Origin: an uncultured Olsenella sp. | Lineage (GTDB): Bacteria > Actinomycetota > Coriobacteriia > Coriobacteriales > Atopobiaceae | Length of the DNA: 64,000 nucleotides | Direction: 5' to 3' | Assembly: GCA_949290055.1 (NCBI GenBank) | Contig: CASEQJ010000008.1 | Location: 29,078-93,077 of the forward strand | The notes under the pieces: model-generated | The model's input: only the letters and a program-made list of their open reading frames with translations | The model's database searches: none | Told to the model about the DNA's origin: nothing | In this document: in pieces, positions 33,576 to 42,592 of the stretch | Layout: the number at the start of each line of letters is the position of its first letter | How positions within the stretch are numbered: position 1 is the first letter of the stretch | Translations under genes and position numbers: made by a program

Positions 33576-34448
33576 CTAGACCTTCTCGCTCATGGTTCGG
33601 CCGAAGATGCCGGTCGGGCGCACGACGAGGACGATTATGAGCAGCAGGAACACGACCGCGTCCTTCCAGACGGAAAGCCCGATCGCGGTCACGAAGACCT
33701 CGGCAAAGCCGACGAGCAGGCCACCCACGACGGCGCCGGGGATCGAGCCGATGCCGCCGAGGACCGCCGCGACGAACGCCTTGGTTCCAAGCATCATGCC
33801 CATCGTCGGGTTCGCCTGCGTGTAGGCCATGGCGTAGAGCACGGCACCTATGCCGGCGAGCGCCGAGCCCACGGCGAAGGTGAACGAAATCGTGGAGTTG
33901 ACGTTTATACCCATGAGACGAGCCGCACCCATGTCCTCGGAGACCGCGCGCATGGCCTTGCCGAGCTTGGTCTTCTGCACGACGAGCGTGAGGGCGACCG
34001 TGGCGGCAATGGTCACGAGGACCGTCAGCACCGACGGGAACGACAGCGAGAGGCCGCCGAGCTGGATCGTCGTGAGGTCGGTGTAGGCCGGCACCACCTT
34101 GGCGTCGGCGCCAAAGACGAGCTGGGCGCCGTTCTCAAGGAAGTAGGAAACGCCGATGGCGGTAATGAGGATCGAGAGCCTCGGCGCGTTGCGCAAGGGC
34201 GCGTAGGCGACCTTGTCTATGAGCACGCCCATGAGCGTGCACGCCGCGACCGACAGCACGATCGCGAGCACGGGGGGAAGCCCCAGCTGGGCCATGACCA
34301 GCCACGACACATACGCGCCGACCATGATGATGTCACCGTGGGCAAAGTTGAGAAGGAGGATGATGCCGTACACCATCGTATAGCCCAGGGCGACGAGCGC
34401 GTAGATGCTGCCGAGCTGCAGGCCGTTGAGCACCTGCGTGATGAACAA
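33576..34448 (-). CDS. livH: LivH, branched-chain amino-acid ABC transporter permease
   Basis: Second permease subunit, 290 residues with multiple membrane spans; LGLQLG-like NGLQLGSIYALVALGYTMVYG and LLNFAHGDI are diagnostic. The start is a TTG at 34448 seven bases after GAGAGGAG. It follows livK after a terminator-like hairpin. Confidence 0.94.
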   Translation of the reverse strand: MFITQVLNGLQLGSIYALVALGYTMVYGIILLLNFAHGDIIMVGAYVSWLVMAQLGLPPVLAIVLSVAACTLMGVLIDKVAYAPLRNAPRLSILITAIGVSYFLENGAQLVFGADAKVVPAYTDLTTIQLGGLSLSFPSVLTVLVTIAATVALTLVVQKTKLGKAMRAVSEDMGAARLMGINVNSTISFTFAVGSALAGIGAVLYAMAYTQANPTMGMMLGTKAFVAAVLGGIGSIPGAVVGGLLVGFAEVFVTAIGLSVWKDAVVFLLLIIVLVVRPTGIFGRTMSEKV

Positions 34449-34492
34449 GGAAGAGCTCCTCTCGAATCTGCGCGGGAGAGACCGCGTCTAGC

Positions 34493-34524
34493 AAAAATCG
34501 GGGCAAGGCGCGCGGCCTTGCCCC
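34493..34524 (-). terminator. Terminator/attenuator between livK and livH
   Basis: GGGGCAAGGC and its exact complement (34500-34524) form a 10-bp stem with a 5-base loop, followed on the minus strand by ATTTTTGC. It probably ends most transcripts after livK, giving the binding protein a higher level than the membrane components. Confidence 0.8.
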
Positions 34525-34548
34525 GAAATGGGGCGAGAAGGACGAGAC

Positions 34549-35754
34549 CTACGCCTCGAGGACCTCGAAGGTCTCCTCGGTGCCGTCCTCGGCGAAGGTA
34601 ATGATCAGCGAGGACTTGACGGGGTCGCCGGTGCCCTCGTAGGCGATGGAGCCAGTGACGCCCTCGACGGTGCCGCCGGCGATGCCGTCGATCACGGCCT
34701 GCTTGTAGTCCTCGGAGCCGGGCTCGAGGCCGGCCTCCTCGGCGGCGGCGAGGCCGTTCGCGAGCACCATGGCGGCGTCATAGCCGAGCGCGCAGAAGTT
34801 CGTGGGGGTCTCGCCGTACTCGGCCTCGTAGTCCTCGACGAACTTCGTCGCGGTCTCGGACTCGTTGGAGGAGCTGAAGGCGCAGCAGTAGTAGCAGTCG
34901 TGGAGGTTGGCGGCCTCGGCGTAGTTCTCGGAGCCGCCGTAGATTCCGGACCAGCCGTCAACGCCGAGGAAGACCTTGTCGTAGCCCTGGGCGCGAGCCT
35001 GGTTCACGATCATGCCGTCGTCCTGGTAGTAGTTGGGGACGAGAATGGCGTCGGGGCTGGTGCCGATAATGTTGGTGAGCTGGGAGTTGAAGTCGACGTC
35101 GCCCTCAGCGTAGGACTCCTGCGCGGTAATGGCGATTCCGAGCGCCTCGGCCTCCTCGCAGAAGGCGGCGTTGACGCCCTCGGAGTAGTCGGAGCCGTTG
35201 AGGTAGAGCGTGGCCACGCTCTTGTAGCCCTGCTCCGCGGCGAAGTTGGCCATGACGCGACCCTGCTCGGGGTCGGTCACGCAGGCGCGGAAGTAGTTGG
35301 AGCCGTAGGTGACGACGTCGGCGGCCGTGGCGGACGGAGTCACGCAGGGCATGTTGTCGGCAACGGAGGCCTTGGCGACGGCAATGGTCGGGCCGGTGGT
35401 GACGTCGCCGACGATGCCGGTCACGCCGTCCTCCTGGACAAGACGGTTGTAGGCGTTGACGGCCTCGGTGGCGTCGCCCTTCTCGTCGTAGACGACCGGC
35501 TCGACCTGCTTGCCGTTGACGCCGCCGTCAGCGTTGAGCTGCTTGAAGTAGAGCTGGGCACCGTTCAGGCACGCGAGACCGTAGGACGAGTTGTCGCCGG
35601 TGTGCGGGCCCATGATACCGACCTTGATGGCACCGGAGGCGTCGCCGCCCTCGGCGGAGTCGCCGCCGTTGCCGCCACAGCCGACGAGGCCGAGGGCCAG
35701 GGCGGCCGCCGCGGAACCGGTCACGAACTGACGCCTGGAAACGTTCTCAAACAT
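34549..35754 (-). CDS. livK: LivK-type branched-chain amino-acid binding lipoprotein
   Basis: Extracellular substrate-binding protein, 401 residues. The N-terminus MFENVSRRQFVTGSAAAALA has a twin-arginine motif, then a lipobox LVGC with the lipidated cysteine at about residue 26 and a Gly/Ser/Asp-rich linker. The mature part has the type I periplasmic-binding fold (IKVGIMGPHTGDNSSYG, GVTGIVGDVTTGPTIA). It is first in the liv operon. Confidence 0.94.
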   Translation of the reverse strand: MFENVSRRQFVTGSAAAALALGLVGCGGNGGDSAEGGDASGAIKVGIMGPHTGDNSSYGLACLNGAQLYFKQLNADGGVNGKQVEPVVYDEKGDATEAVNAYNRLVQEDGVTGIVGDVTTGPTIAVAKASVADNMPCVTPSATAADVVTYGSNYFRACVTDPEQGRVMANFAAEQGYKSVATLYLNGSDYSEGVNAAFCEEAEALGIAITAQESYAEGDVDFNSQLTNIIGTSPDAILVPNYYQDDGMIVNQARAQGYDKVFLGVDGWSGIYGGSENYAEAANLHDCYYCCAFSSSNESETATKFVEDYEAEYGETPTNFCALGYDAAMVLANGLAAAEEAGLEPGSEDYKQAVIDGIAGGTVEGVTGSIAYEGTGDPVKSSLIITFAEDGTEETFEVLEA

Positions 35755-35965
35755 AGCTTTCTCCTCCCGTCGCTCTCCTGTGTCGGAGAGATTTGCCCAC
35801 TAGGCTAGACCGGCAGCGACGCGACGTCACGCATATGGAGAAAGTGTTAAGGATTCTGTAACCAGATGGTCAAACTCGGAAACGGTGTCGCCCGACGCGG
35901 CGGCATAACGCGGCGACGGGCCATGGGGCCCGCCGCCGCGCCGAGTCACGTTCTGGGAACGGGCC

Positions 35966-37078
35966 CTACGCTTCCGCGGCGCGCGGGACCGCAAAGTGCT
36001 TGCCGACGTAGGCGCCGCGAGAGGCGGAGGTGTCCGCAAGGTGACGAGAGCTGGGCTGCGTGCCACCCTCGAGCAGACGGAGGAAGCGCTTGGAGCTCCT
36101 GCGCGCCGCGGTGGAGGAGTTCTTGGAGAACTCGTCCTCGATCAGGTAGTCGACGTAGCTTTCGGTATCCACGACCTCCGGGTGCCCGCCCGGCGTCTTG
36201 AACGGTATGAAGGCGGTGTTGGGCTCCATGTTGTCGGGCCCGTCGAGCGAGTCGGGGCCGCCGACGCCGTCTATGAAGCCAATGGGGTCCTGGGGCGGCG
36301 CGACCGACGCGATCTTCTCGTCCATGGAGCGCAGCGCGCGCTCCCACTCGTCGCTCGCCTCGAGGTCGTCGAGGGTGCGGCGCTCGGGGTAGGCCCCCTC
36401 GTCCACAAAGGCGACGCGGCTGGCAATGCTCGCTCCGTGCCGTCCGGCGGAGGCCACCAGGCGGTCTCGGTCGGAGGCGGAGAAATCCGAGGGGACGGCA
36501 GACGCGGCCTCCTCGGACGCGAACCCGGAGTCGTGAATGATCGTCTCCTCGCCCACCGCCTGACGCCACCACGTGGTGCCGACGTCGCCCACCAGGCCGT
36601 CGGCGCGCTCAATCACCGGGATCCCCTCCATCATGTTCGACCCCAGACGCTCGAAGAGCGTAGCGGCGACGCCCTCGGCGCGGCGCGCCATGCGCTCGCG
36701 GAAGGTGACGCGGTTGACGTAGTTCTCGGCTATGTCCTCGTAGCTCGTCGCAACGTGGCTGGGCGACGCCGGGGCCTCCGGCGCCTCCTCTCGCGGCGCG
36801 CTCCGTTCGGAGTCGACGCGCATGTGCCGGGCAATCACGGGGACCTCGTCCTCTGCGCGCGAGCGGGCGCGGGAGACGAGCAGCGCCGCGGTGGCCACGG
36901 ACCCCGTGACCACGACGCCGCCGGCCGCGCCCACCAGAAGCGCCTCGAACGGGGAGGCAAAGGCGGAGTCGACGGCCTCGGAGAGCGAGAGCGCGCCAGC
37001 GGTGACGGGCAGAGAGGCCGCAAGGGCGGCCGCGTCGACGAGGCCCGCGCAGACGACGGAGCTTCTCTTCTCCACCAT
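35966..37078 (-). CDS. Hypothetical membrane-anchored protein
   Basis: A 370-residue protein of unknown function. ATG 37078 is chosen because GGGAGGGCGAG lies upstream; the open frame extends further but without coding character. Two hydrophobic segments lie at the N-terminus (SVVCAGLVDAAALAASLPV and GAAGGVVVTGSVATAALLVS), followed by a long, acidic, Ser/Glu-rich soluble region and a basic C-terminus. It may be a cell-envelope protein. It stands alone between livK and rho. Confidence 0.65.
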   Translation of the reverse strand: MVEKRSSVVCAGLVDAAALAASLPVTAGALSLSEAVDSAFASPFEALLVGAAGGVVVTGSVATAALLVSRARSRAEDEVPVIARHMRVDSERSAPREEAPEAPASPSHVATSYEDIAENYVNRVTFRERMARRAEGVAATLFERLGSNMMEGIPVIERADGLVGDVGTTWWRQAVGEETIIHDSGFASEEAASAVPSDFSASDRDRLVASAGRHGASIASRVAFVDEGAYPERRTLDDLEASDEWERALRSMDEKIASVAPPQDPIGFIDGVGGPDSLDGPDNMEPNTAFIPFKTPGGHPEVVDTESYVDYLIEDEFSKNSSTAARRSSKRFLRLLEGGTQPSSRHLADTSASRGAYVGKHFAVPRAAEA

Positions 37079-37394
37079 GTGTTTCTCGCCCTCCCGAAAC
37101 CGGAGAAACGAGCCCATACCATGAGACTGGCCCCAGGGGCGCAAAATGCGTGTCAACGGCGTAAGGCTGCGTTTCAGGTGTGTGTACCGTGACAAATCGA
37201 CCGATTGCTCGGACAGTGAAGAATATACCCGCTCCTCCCCGCACAAGGCAAGGGTCATTCCGCCAAAGTTGAGAGGCGGCACCGAGCGCGCCGTCCTTCT
37301 CGCCTGGCGCACGTTACGACGCCAGGACTTGCGTGGTTTTGGGTTTTGGAGCGGAGCGTGCTTCTCGCCTGTCGATTCCCCTGGCTATTTCTTC

Positions 37395-37528
37395 TGTTTT
37401 GGGGCGAAGGTTTTATATCAGGTGTCAGAGAATTGCATGTTTTGCACGAATTTGCCATTCCACCACAGGTATTGGGCGTCATTATTTATGTAAATCGACC
37501 ACACGCATCAAATCTTTTGCCCAAAACA
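37395..37528. repeat. Dispersed palindromic element, copy 4
   Basis: Left end TGTTTTGGGGCGAAGGTTTT, right end CAAATCTTTTGCCCAAAACA. The ends match the other three copies while the centre has diverged. It lies in the 527-base gap (37079-37605) between the membrane protein and the 3' end of rho, which holds no other gene-like sequence. CTTCTCGCC words flank it on both sides. Confidence 0.6.
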
Positions 37529-37605
37529 AGCAGGGTGGGCGAGAAGAACGAGCGGGCCGACGCCGATGCGCCGACCCGCGTCGAGAGGCTCGCCCTGCCT
37601 GGGGC

Positions 37606-39489
37606 CTAGGCTATGTAGTCGGTCTGCTGCGCGGCCTTTCGGGCGCTCTTGATCAGGAAGTCGCGGTTGTTGTCGGTGCTCTTGAGACCGTTCACCAGCG
37701 CGCGAGCGGCGCGCTCGACGTTGTTCATGTTGGCGAGCACGCGGCGGATTCCCCAGACGAGCGGCTGGTAGTCGGGCTCTATGAGCAGGTCCTCGTTGCG
37801 CGTGCCCGAGGCAACCGGGTCGATCGCCGGGAAGATTCGCTTGTCGGCGAGCTCGCGGTCGAGCTTGAGCTCCATGTTGCCCGTGCCCTTGAACTCCTCG
37901 AAGATCACCTCGTCCATTTTGGAGCCCGTGTCCACGAGCGCCGAGGCAATGATCGTGAGGGAGCCGCCGTTCTCTATGTTGCGGGCGGCGCCGAGGAACT
38001 TCTTGGGCGGATAGAGCGCCGCGGAGTCCACGCCGCCGGAGAGAATGCGGCCGCTCGCGGGCTGGGCGAGGTTGTAGGCGCGCGCGAGACGCGTGATCGA
38101 GTCGAGCACCACGACGACGTCCTCGCCGAGCTCGACGAGGCGCTTCGCGCGCTCGATCACGAGCTCGGAGACGCGGGTATGGTTGTCCGCCGGCATGTCG
38201 AAGGTCGACGCCACGACCTCGCCCCTGATCGAGCGCTCCATGTCGGTGACCTCCTCGGGGCGCTCGTCCACGAGCAGGCAGAAGAGGTGCACCTCGGGGT
38301 TGTTGGCCGCAATGGACTGGCAGATCTTCTTGAGGACCGTGGTCTTGCCGGCCTTGGGCGGAGAGACGATCAGACCGCGCTGCCCCTTGCCAATCGGGGA
38401 CACGAGGTCAATCGCGCGACCGGTAATGGACTCCTTGCCGCACTCCATGACCAGGCGCTCGTTGGGATAGACCGGCGTGAGGTCCCGGAAGCGGGGGCGG
38501 CTCTTGAGGTTTTCGGGCGCGTGGCCGTTGACGGCGATCACGCCCTGCAGCGGCGGGTACTTCCCGTTGGCGCGGCCCGGTCCGACGGTGCCGGTCACCA
38601 GGTCGCCGGCACGCAGGCCGAGCGAGCGAATGAGCTGCTGGTGGACGAAGGCGTCCTCGTCGCCCTCCATGTAGTTGCCCGTGCGGATCCAGCCGTAGCC
38701 CTCGTTGCCGACCTCGAGCACGCCCTCAACGGGACGGAAGCCCTCAGCGCGGGCGGCGGCCTCGAAGACGGCCTCCACAAGGTCGCCCTTGCGCACGCCG
38801 GAGTAGTCGACGCCGAGCTCGGCCGCCTTGGCGCGAAGGTCCGCGACCTTCATTGCGGCGAGCTCGTCGCGCGAGACGGACGGCTCGGCCGAGAAGTCCT
38901 GCTGGCGGCGGTTGCGACGGCGGCCCTGGCCGTTCTGGCGGCGACCCTGCGCCTTGGCCGCGCCGGACCCGTTGCCGGCGGCCTGCCCGCGGTCGGCGTG
39001 GCGGTGACGACGCGAGGGGCGCTGCTGGGGCTCGCCGGCCTTCGCGCCCTGCTCCGGGCTCTCGGCGGAGCCGTCGAGGGTCTGCGACGGGGCCTCGGTC
39101 GGCTCCGAGCTCGCGACGGTCGCCTCGTTGGTCATGCGCGTCATGTCGTCGGCGGCCGCGGCCTGCTCCGCCTTGCGCGGGCGACCACGCCGGCGCTTGG
39201 GCGCAGCGTCAGAGGAGTCCTCGGCGACCGTCTCGGCGGCGGGCTCGGCGACGGGCTCGGCCGCGCCCTCCGCGACTGCCTCCTGCTCCGCCTTGCGCGG
39301 CCGGCCGCGCCGGCGCTTGGGCGGCTGCGCCTCGGTGGCTTCCTCGGCCGCTGCAGAGGCCTCGGCCTCGGCGGCGCGCGCGGCCTCGATCTCGGCCTTG
39401 GTGCGACGCTTGCGCCGCGGCTTCTGCACGGGCGCGTCGGCCGGGGCGTCGGCGTCCACGGAGGGGGCGGGGGTCACGTCATCCGTCAT
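37606..39489 (-). CDS. rho: Transcription termination factor Rho
   Basis: RNA-dependent ATPase helicase that terminates transcription. 627 residues; ATG 39489 is preceded by AGAGGT. Residues 1-210 are a low-complexity Arg/Lys/Ala-rich extension, as in other actinobacterial Rho proteins, with [12 protein letters not shown] twice (AT-hook-like RGRPRK). The RNA-binding domain follows ([19 protein letters not shown]), then Walker [13 protein letters not shown], Walker [18 protein letters not shown] and the Q-loop/R-loop region [18 protein letters not shown]. Confidence 0.95.
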   Translation of the reverse strand: MTDDVTPAPSVDADAPADAPVQKPRRKRRTKAEIEAARAAEAEASAAAEEATEAQPPKRRRGRPRKAEQEAVAEGAAEPVAEPAAETVAEDSSDAAPKRRRGRPRKAEQAAAADDMTRMTNEATVASSEPTEAPSQTLDGSAESPEQGAKAGEPQQRPSRRHRHADRGQAAGNGSGAAKAQGRRQNGQGRRRNRRQQDFSAEPSVSRDELAAMKVADLRAKAAELGVDYSGVRKGDLVEAVFEAAARAEGFRPVEGVLEVGNEGYGWIRTGNYMEGDEDAFVHQQLIRSLGLRAGDLVTGTVGPGRANGKYPPLQGVIAVNGHAPENLKSRPRFRDLTPVYPNERLVMECGKESITGRAIDLVSPIGKGQRGLIVSPPKAGKTTVLKKICQSIAANNPEVHLFCLLVDERPEEVTDMERSIRGEVVASTFDMPADNHTRVSELVIERAKRLVELGEDVVVVLDSITRLARAYNLAQPASGRILSGGVDSAALYPPKKFLGAARNIENGGSLTIIASALVDTGSKMDEVIFEEFKGTGNMELKLDRELADKRIFPAIDPVASGTRNEDLLIEPDYQPLVWGIRRVLANMNNVERAARALVNGLKSTDNNRDFLIKSARKAAQQTDYIA

Positions 39490-39647
39490 ATGTTTTCTAC
39501 CTCTCGCTTTGCGCTCGCGCGATTCCGGTCCCGACTCGACAGGGACGAGGTGCGACCCCTGTGGGTCGCCGCGCGACTGTTCTCGAGCATGCGCTCGAAG
39601 GGAAACGGGGATTTCTCGGCGGCGCACATGCCGCCCGAGCAGGCCCG

Positions 39648-39675
39648 ATTATAGCACGGGACGCCCTGCTCGCAA
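39648..39675 (-). promoter_or_regulatory. Sigma-70-type promoter of rho
   Basis: On the minus strand TTGCGA (39670-39675) and TATAAT (39648-39653) with a 16-base spacer; the -10 is extended (TGCTATAAT). It leaves a 5' leader of about 150 bases with a GC-rich hairpin (CTCGGGCGGC/GCCGCCGAG, 39616-39640), fitting the known autoregulation of rho. Confidence 0.7.
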
Positions 39676-39706
39676 AGAAGAACCCGCCCGAGGAGCTCGG
39701 ACGGGT
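39673..39706 (-). terminator. Intrinsic terminator after the MarR-type regulator
   Basis: ACCCG-CCGAG paired with CTCGG-CGGGT (39682-39706) with one internal mismatch and a 3-base loop, followed on the minus strand by TTCTTCTTT. It overlaps the -35 region of the rho promoter. Confidence 0.7.
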
Positions 39707-39717
39707 CAGGAAGCACC

Positions 39718-40392
39718 CTAGTTGGCGCGCGGCTTGCGGCGAACGACGAGCGCGTCGATCTGCTCAACCAGCTTGCGCGCCGCCTCGGTCCCCTCGCGGG
39801 TGAGGCAGACGCTCGTGGTGTGAGCGCCCGACGCGGAGCGCTCGCGCGTGACCAGCCCGTGCTCGGCAAGCGAGACGACGGACATGGAGACCGTGGGCTG
39901 GAGCAGCCCGAGGGCCTCGACGAGCCTCATGATCGAGACGGCCTCGCCCTCGAACGAGTGAAGGCCGAGAAGAACCAGGTCACCGGCCTTGCAGAAGAAC
40001 GAGCCCATGGCGTCGACGTACTTGACGACGCGCTCGGGCGTGGTGCGGGACAGCGCGTGGCCGTTGGGAATCTGCGCGCAGGTGAGCTCAGCGAGCTCGA
40101 GCGCGCGCTCGCGGCCCCGCTCGGTGACGGAGCACACGACGTTGCGGCGGTCGGTCGTCCCCTCGACGCGGTCAATGAGGCCCAGCCCCTCGAGGTGGCT
40201 GGTCCGGTGCGTCATGGTCGGACGGAGCGCACCCTGGTACTCGGCGATCGCGGACGTCATGAGGGGCTCCGCGGACTCGCTCAGGTGACAGATAATGGCA
40301 AACTCCTCGAAGGTGAGACGCCCCTCGGACGCGACCATTTGACGAACGACGTTATATGCCCTGCGAACGGACATGTACTCCTTGAGGTCCAA
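39718..40392 (-). CDS. MarR-like regulator with two winged-helix domains
   Basis: A 224-residue transcription factor. The N-terminal half (FAIICHLSESAEPLMTSAIAEYQ then TDRRNVVCSVTERGRERALE) is a MarR-type winged helix. The C-terminal half (VEALGLLQPTVSMSVVSLAEHGLV) contains a second one. The start is taken as TTG 40392 because a perfect AGGAGG lies 6 bases upstream, whereas ATG 40374 has only a 3-base spacer. No ligand or target can be named; the following gene is rho, on the same strand but with its own promoter. Confidence 0.75.
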   Translation of the reverse strand: MDLKEYMSVRRAYNVVRQMVASEGRLTFEEFAIICHLSESAEPLMTSAIAEYQGALRPTMTHRTSHLEGLGLIDRVEGTTDRRNVVCSVTERGRERALELAELTCAQIPNGHALSRTTPERVVKYVDAMGSFFCKAGDLVLLGLHSFEGEAVSIMRLVEALGLLQPTVSMSVVSLAEHGLVTRERSASGAHTTSVCLTREGTEAARKLVEQIDALVVRRKPRAN

Positions 40393-40556
40393 GGACTGCC
40401 TCCTGGGTCTACGCGAAGCTGAAAGTAAACGAGGCGCTGGAAACGGACTCAATCAGAGCGGTCGCGCCATGCAGGGCAGTATATATGAGGAAATCGTTCT
40501 CATCACAGAAGCTATATTCCGATTATAAAATACGTACACAAATCGCGTGAGGGGAC

Positions 40557-42401
40557 CTACATGCTCTGCGGTGCGGACACCCCCACGAGCTCGAGCGTGA
40601 GCGCAAGGACGCGTCGCGTGGCGTCGCAGGCGGCAAGGCGCGCGTGGGAGAGGCCCTCGTCGAGCGGCCGGCCCTTGCCGGGGAGCACCTGGCAGGCAGC
40701 GTAGAACGAGTGGAACTCCGCGGCGAGCTCCTCGGCGTAGTGCGTGAGGCGGAAGGGGGCGCGGTCGCGCGCGCAGCTCTCCACGAGGCCCGGGAGCTCC
40801 GCGATCTTGCGCGCGAGCGCCGCCTCGGTGGGGTCGGTGAGCAGGCCCAGGTCGTAGGACTCCCCCACCGCGCGGCGCGCGACCTCGTCCATGCCCAGCT
40901 CGGCCGCCTCCTCCACGGTGACGCCCGCGCCGCGGCGCAGGATGGAGCAAATGCGCGCGTGGGCGTACTGCACGTAGTAGACCGGGTTGGTGTTGTCCTG
41001 GCGCTTCACGCGCTCAATGTCGAAGTCGATCATTTGGTTGGACGACTTGGAGATCAGCGTGTAGCGCGTGGCGTCGGCGCCCACCTCGGCGAGCAGCTCG
41101 TCAAAGGTGACCATGGTCCCCTTGCGCTTGGACATGCGCACGGGGTTGCCGTCGCGCAGAAGGTTCACCAGCTGACCGAGAAGAACCTCGAACTGCGTGG
41201 GGTAGCCGAGCGCCTCGCAGGCGGACTGGACGCGCTGAATGTAGCCGTGGTGGTCGGCGCCCCAAATGTCGATCACGTGGTCGACGCGCTGGAACTTGTT
41301 CCAGTGGTAGGCAACGTCGGAGGCGAAGTAGGTGTACTCGCCGTTGGTCTTGATCAGCACGCGGTCCTTGTCGTCGCCAAAGGTGGTGGAGCGGAACCAC
41401 AGGGCGCCCGCGTCGTCGCGGTAGAGGTGACCGAGCTCGTCAAGGGCGGCGAGCGCGCGGTCCACGGCGGAGGTGCCGGTCTCGTCCTTCACGTAGAGGC
41501 TACGCTCGGAGAACCAGACGTCAAAGTCGCAGCGCGCCTCGTGGCAGGTGTCGCGGATCGAGTCGAGCATCCACAGGTAGCCGCGCTCGCGGAACTCCGC
41601 CATGCGCTCGTCCTCGGACGCGTCCGCCCAACGCTCGCCGTCCTCGCGCACAAAGCGCACGGCAATGTCGACAATGTAGTCGCCGCCGTAGGCGTTGCCG
41701 CCGAGGGCCTCGTTGAAGGCGTCGGTGAGCGGGTGCGTCTCGGGACGGCTGTCGTCCTCGTCGGCGACGAAGGCCTCGCGGTCGGCGAGCAGCGCCTCGC
41801 GGGCGGCCTGCAGGTCGCAGCCCCTCTCCCCCATCACCTCGAGGAGCTGGCGGTAGCGCATGGAGACCGAATGGCCGAAGACGTCCATCTGCGAACCGTG
41901 GTCGTTGATGTAGTACTCGCGCTCCACGTCGAATCCGGCGTGCTCGAACACGCGGCAGAGGGAGTCGCCGAGCGCCGCCCAGCGGCCGTGGCCGATGTGC
42001 AGCGGGCCCACGGGGTTGGCGGAGACGAACTCGACCTGGACCCTCTCGCCCGCGCCCATCTCGGAGCGCGCGTAGTCGCGGCCCTGCTCGCAGACGGTGC
42101 GGAAGACCTCGTTCGCGGAGGCCGTGGCGAGGTAGAAGTTGATGAAGCCGGGACCGGCCACCTCGACGCGGTCGACGGCGGGGTCGGCGGGAAGGTGGGC
42201 GACGATGGCGTCGGCGATCTGGCGCGGCGCGCGGTGCGCGAGCTTGGCCGAGCGCATGGCCACGGTGGAGCTCCAGTCGCCGTTGGACGGGTCGGCAGGT
42301 CGCTCGAGACCGAGGTCGTCCACGTCAAACTCCGGCAACTCGCCGGCGGCCTGCGCGGCGGCGATGGCGGCTCTTACGAGCTCCTCGATCTTCTCGGGCA
42401 T
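40557..42401 (-). CDS. argS: Arginine-tRNA ligase
   Basis: Class I aminoacyl-tRNA synthetase, 614 residues. EFVSANPVGPLHIGHGRWA is the HIGH-type signature and VRMSKRKGTMVTFDELL the KMSKS-type one. The N-terminal Add-1 domain and the C-terminal anticodon-binding DALR domain (LTHYAEELAAEFHSFYAAC) are present. ATG 42401 is preceded by GGAGGAGA. Confidence 0.95.
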   Translation of the reverse strand: MPEKIEELVRAAIAAAQAAGELPEFDVDDLGLERPADPSNGDWSSTVAMRSAKLAHRAPRQIADAIVAHLPADPAVDRVEVAGPGFINFYLATASANEVFRTVCEQGRDYARSEMGAGERVQVEFVSANPVGPLHIGHGRWAALGDSLCRVFEHAGFDVEREYYINDHGSQMDVFGHSVSMRYRQLLEVMGERGCDLQAAREALLADREAFVADEDDSRPETHPLTDAFNEALGGNAYGGDYIVDIAVRFVREDGERWADASEDERMAEFRERGYLWMLDSIRDTCHEARCDFDVWFSERSLYVKDETGTSAVDRALAALDELGHLYRDDAGALWFRSTTFGDDKDRVLIKTNGEYTYFASDVAYHWNKFQRVDHVIDIWGADHHGYIQRVQSACEALGYPTQFEVLLGQLVNLLRDGNPVRMSKRKGTMVTFDELLAEVGADATRYTLISKSSNQMIDFDIERVKRQDNTNPVYYVQYAHARICSILRRGAGVTVEEAAELGMDEVARRAVGESYDLGLLTDPTEAALARKIAELPGLVESCARDRAPFRLTHYAEELAAEFHSFYAACQVLPGKGRPLDEGLSHARLAACDATRRVLALTLELVGVSAPQSM

Positions 42402-42592
42402 GTTCTCTCCTCCACGTCGGGCGCGCTACGCCCGAGCTGCCTTGATTTGTTGACCACGTGACTATATCAGATGCGGGCGGGCGCGCCCGATTTTTGAGGC
42501 CGCAAAAGTCACGTGAGAAAGAACGTTTTCCCAGTTGGCAAGAAAACCAGCGTCACTTTTGAGGCCTCAAAAGTCTCGGGCGCAGCGAGCCG

